NCBI GenBank assembly: GCA_009704425.1
Contig: WLEG01000120.1
Span: 1 to 5,913 of the forward strand
DNA: 5,913 bases
Direction: 5' to 3'
Source of the DNA: Actinomycetota bacterium
Lineage (GTDB): Bacteria > Actinomycetota > Acidimicrobiia > Acidimicrobiales > Ilumatobacteraceae
Shown here: one piece after another, positions 5,087 through 5,913 of the stretch
How positions within the stretch are numbered: the stretch's first letter is position 1
How the letters are laid out: each line of letters opens with the position of its first letter
Notes under the pieces: generated by a model
Told to the model about the DNA's origin: nothing
What the model saw: only the letters and a program-made list of their open reading frames with translations
Database searches by the model: none
Program-made: the position numbers and the translations under genes

Positions 5087-5913
5087 CGAACGTCCTCCTT
5101 CACGTTGCTTCCACCCATTGTGAGACCGATGCGTTCGCGGTCGGCCCCGTCGGCGGGAAGATCGTCGACGATGCGTCCCTCGTACATGACGAGGATGCGG
5201 TCGGCGAGCGACAGGATCTCGTCGAGGTCCTCACTGATCAAGAGCACGCCCACTCCCTCGTTCGCGGCGGCCACCAACCGCTCGCGCACCGCCTCGATGG
5301 CGCCCACGTCGAGGCCCCGGGTGGGTGACGCCGCGATGAGCACCTTGGGAAGGGCCGAGAACTCCCGGGCCAGGAGCACCTTCTGCACGTTTCCCCCCGA
5401 CAACAGTCGCACGGGCGTGGCGGTGTTCGGAGTTTTCACGTCGTACCGTTCCACGAGTGTCGAAGCCTGCTCGCGGATGGCGCGACGCTGCAACAAACGG
5501 AACCGCGAGATCTGGGGGGTGCGGTAGTTCTTCAGCGCGAGGTTGTCCTCCACCGAGTGACCCGCGGCCAATCCGGTGTGCAAGCGGTCCTCGGGCACGT
5601 GTGCGATTCCACGAGCGATGGCGGAGCGGGCCTTGCCCGACTTCACCTCGTCGTCCATCACCGAGATTCGTCCCGCGATCGACGCGCGCATTCCGGAGAT
5701 CACCTCGGCCAGTTCGCGTTGTCCGTTTCCGGCCACGCCGGCCACGCCGACGATCTCGCCACGTCCCACGGTGAACGACACCTCGTGGAGCGACGCACGT
5801 CCACGATCGTCGTTGGCCGAGACACTCTCGACGCGCAACACCGTGGTGGTGGTATCGGCCGGGTTCTCGCGCACCACACGCTCGAACTCCACCGAGCGAC
5901 CCACCATGAGAGA
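5083..5913 (-). CDS. ABC transporter ATPase, NupO/RbsA-type, C-terminal half (5' end outside window)
   Basis: The frame is open to the right edge; 276 residues are visible. Numbering from the methionine at 5905-5907, the start (SLMVGR, counting the two residues before it) is the end of the first nucleotide-binding domain as found in double-domain ATPases of about 500 residues. That methionine is therefore internal and not a start. The second domain follows: GVAGNGQR (57-64) in place of Walker A, with Gln where Lys is usual; signature LSGGN (169-173, then VQKVLLAREF); Walker B region KVLIAASPTRGLD (188-200) without the usual Asp-Glu; and SEDLDE (225-230) in place of the switch His. Such degeneration is normal for the second domain of this family, where the first domain does the ATP hydrolysis. 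It energises import by the two permeases encoded downstream. It ends KEDVR, over the permease ribosome site. Confidence 0.93.
   Translation of the reverse strand, partial: SLMVGRSVEFERVVRENPADTTTTVLRVESVSANDDRGRASLHEVSFTVGRGEIVGVAGVAGNGQRELAEVISGMRASIAGRISVMDDEVKSGKARSAIARGIAHVPEDRLHTGLAAGHSVEDNLALKNYRTPQISRFRLLQRRAIREQASTLVERYDVKTPNTATPVRLLSGGNVQKVLLAREFSALPKVLIAASPTRGLDVGAIEAVRERLVAAANEGVGVLLISEDLDEILSLADRILVMYEGRIVDDLPADGADRERIGLTMGGSNVKEDVR
5094..5100 (-). promoter_or_regulatory. Strong Shine-Dalgarno AAGGAGG for the first permease
   Basis: AAGGAGG on the - strand lies 7 bases before the permease ATG (5086) and within the last codons of the ATPase gene. It is the best ribosome site in the window and supports both the permease start and its independent initiation despite the four-base overlap. 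Confidence 0.8.

Noticed and set aside
5905..5907. ATG as the start of a short, single-domain ATPase
   Set aside because: The frame is open upstream to the window edge, and the surrounding sequence (LMVGR) matches the inter-domain end of the first domain in double ATPases, so this is an internal methionine.
5083..5907. Loss of Walker A lysine, Walker B Asp-Glu and switch His as a sign of a dead transporter
   Set aside because: These changes are typical of the second domain of NupO/RbsA-type ATPases. The functional first domain is outside the window.

Overview
The window reads as ordinary chromosomal DNA from a high-GC bacterium. Codons favour G or C in the third position, and genes are packed tightly with repeated four-base ATGA overlaps. 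The protein styles (a BMP/Nup-type ABC transporter, a stand-alone Rieske oxygenase, a Thr/Pro-rich lipoprotein) suggest an actinobacterium, perhaps an Acidimicrobiia-type lineage. That placement is inference from style, not from a marker gene. I see no tRNA, rRNA, CRISPR array, insertion sequence or phage gene.

Layout, left to right. On the + strand there is the 3' end of an unrecognised gene (to 221). A 68-base spacer with two small palindromes follows, then a complete gene for a lipoprotein ending in a pentapeptide-repeat domain (290-946). From 953 to the right edge everything is on the - strand and forms one operon, transcribed right to left. Its order is: ABC transporter ATPase of the two-domain RbsA/NupO kind (5' end outside the window), permease (3983-5086), permease (3027-3986), Rieske [2Fe-2S] oxygenase (2035-3030), class I SAM methyltransferase (1426-2004) and a SnoaL/NTF2-like protein (953-1402). 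The first three junctions overlap by four bases (ATGA). The next gap is 30 bases and the last is about 20. The operon and the lipoprotein gene converge with only 6 bases between stop codons. No stretch longer than 300 bases lacks a gene.

How the genes may work together. The ATPase and two permeases are the core of an importer of the BmpA-NupABC / NupNOPQ type, whose characterised members bring in nucleosides; the substrate-binding lipoprotein is not in the window and is probably further upstream. The Rieske oxygenase is translationally coupled to the inner permease, so the simplest reading is that the imported compound, or a close derivative, is its substrate. The methyltransferase and SnoaL-like protein would then act on the product or assist. 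A nucleobase-like, N- or O-methylated or aromatic substrate is plausible, but the sequence does not identify it. This transporter-oxygenase-methyltransferase-SnoaL unit is the most interesting item here.
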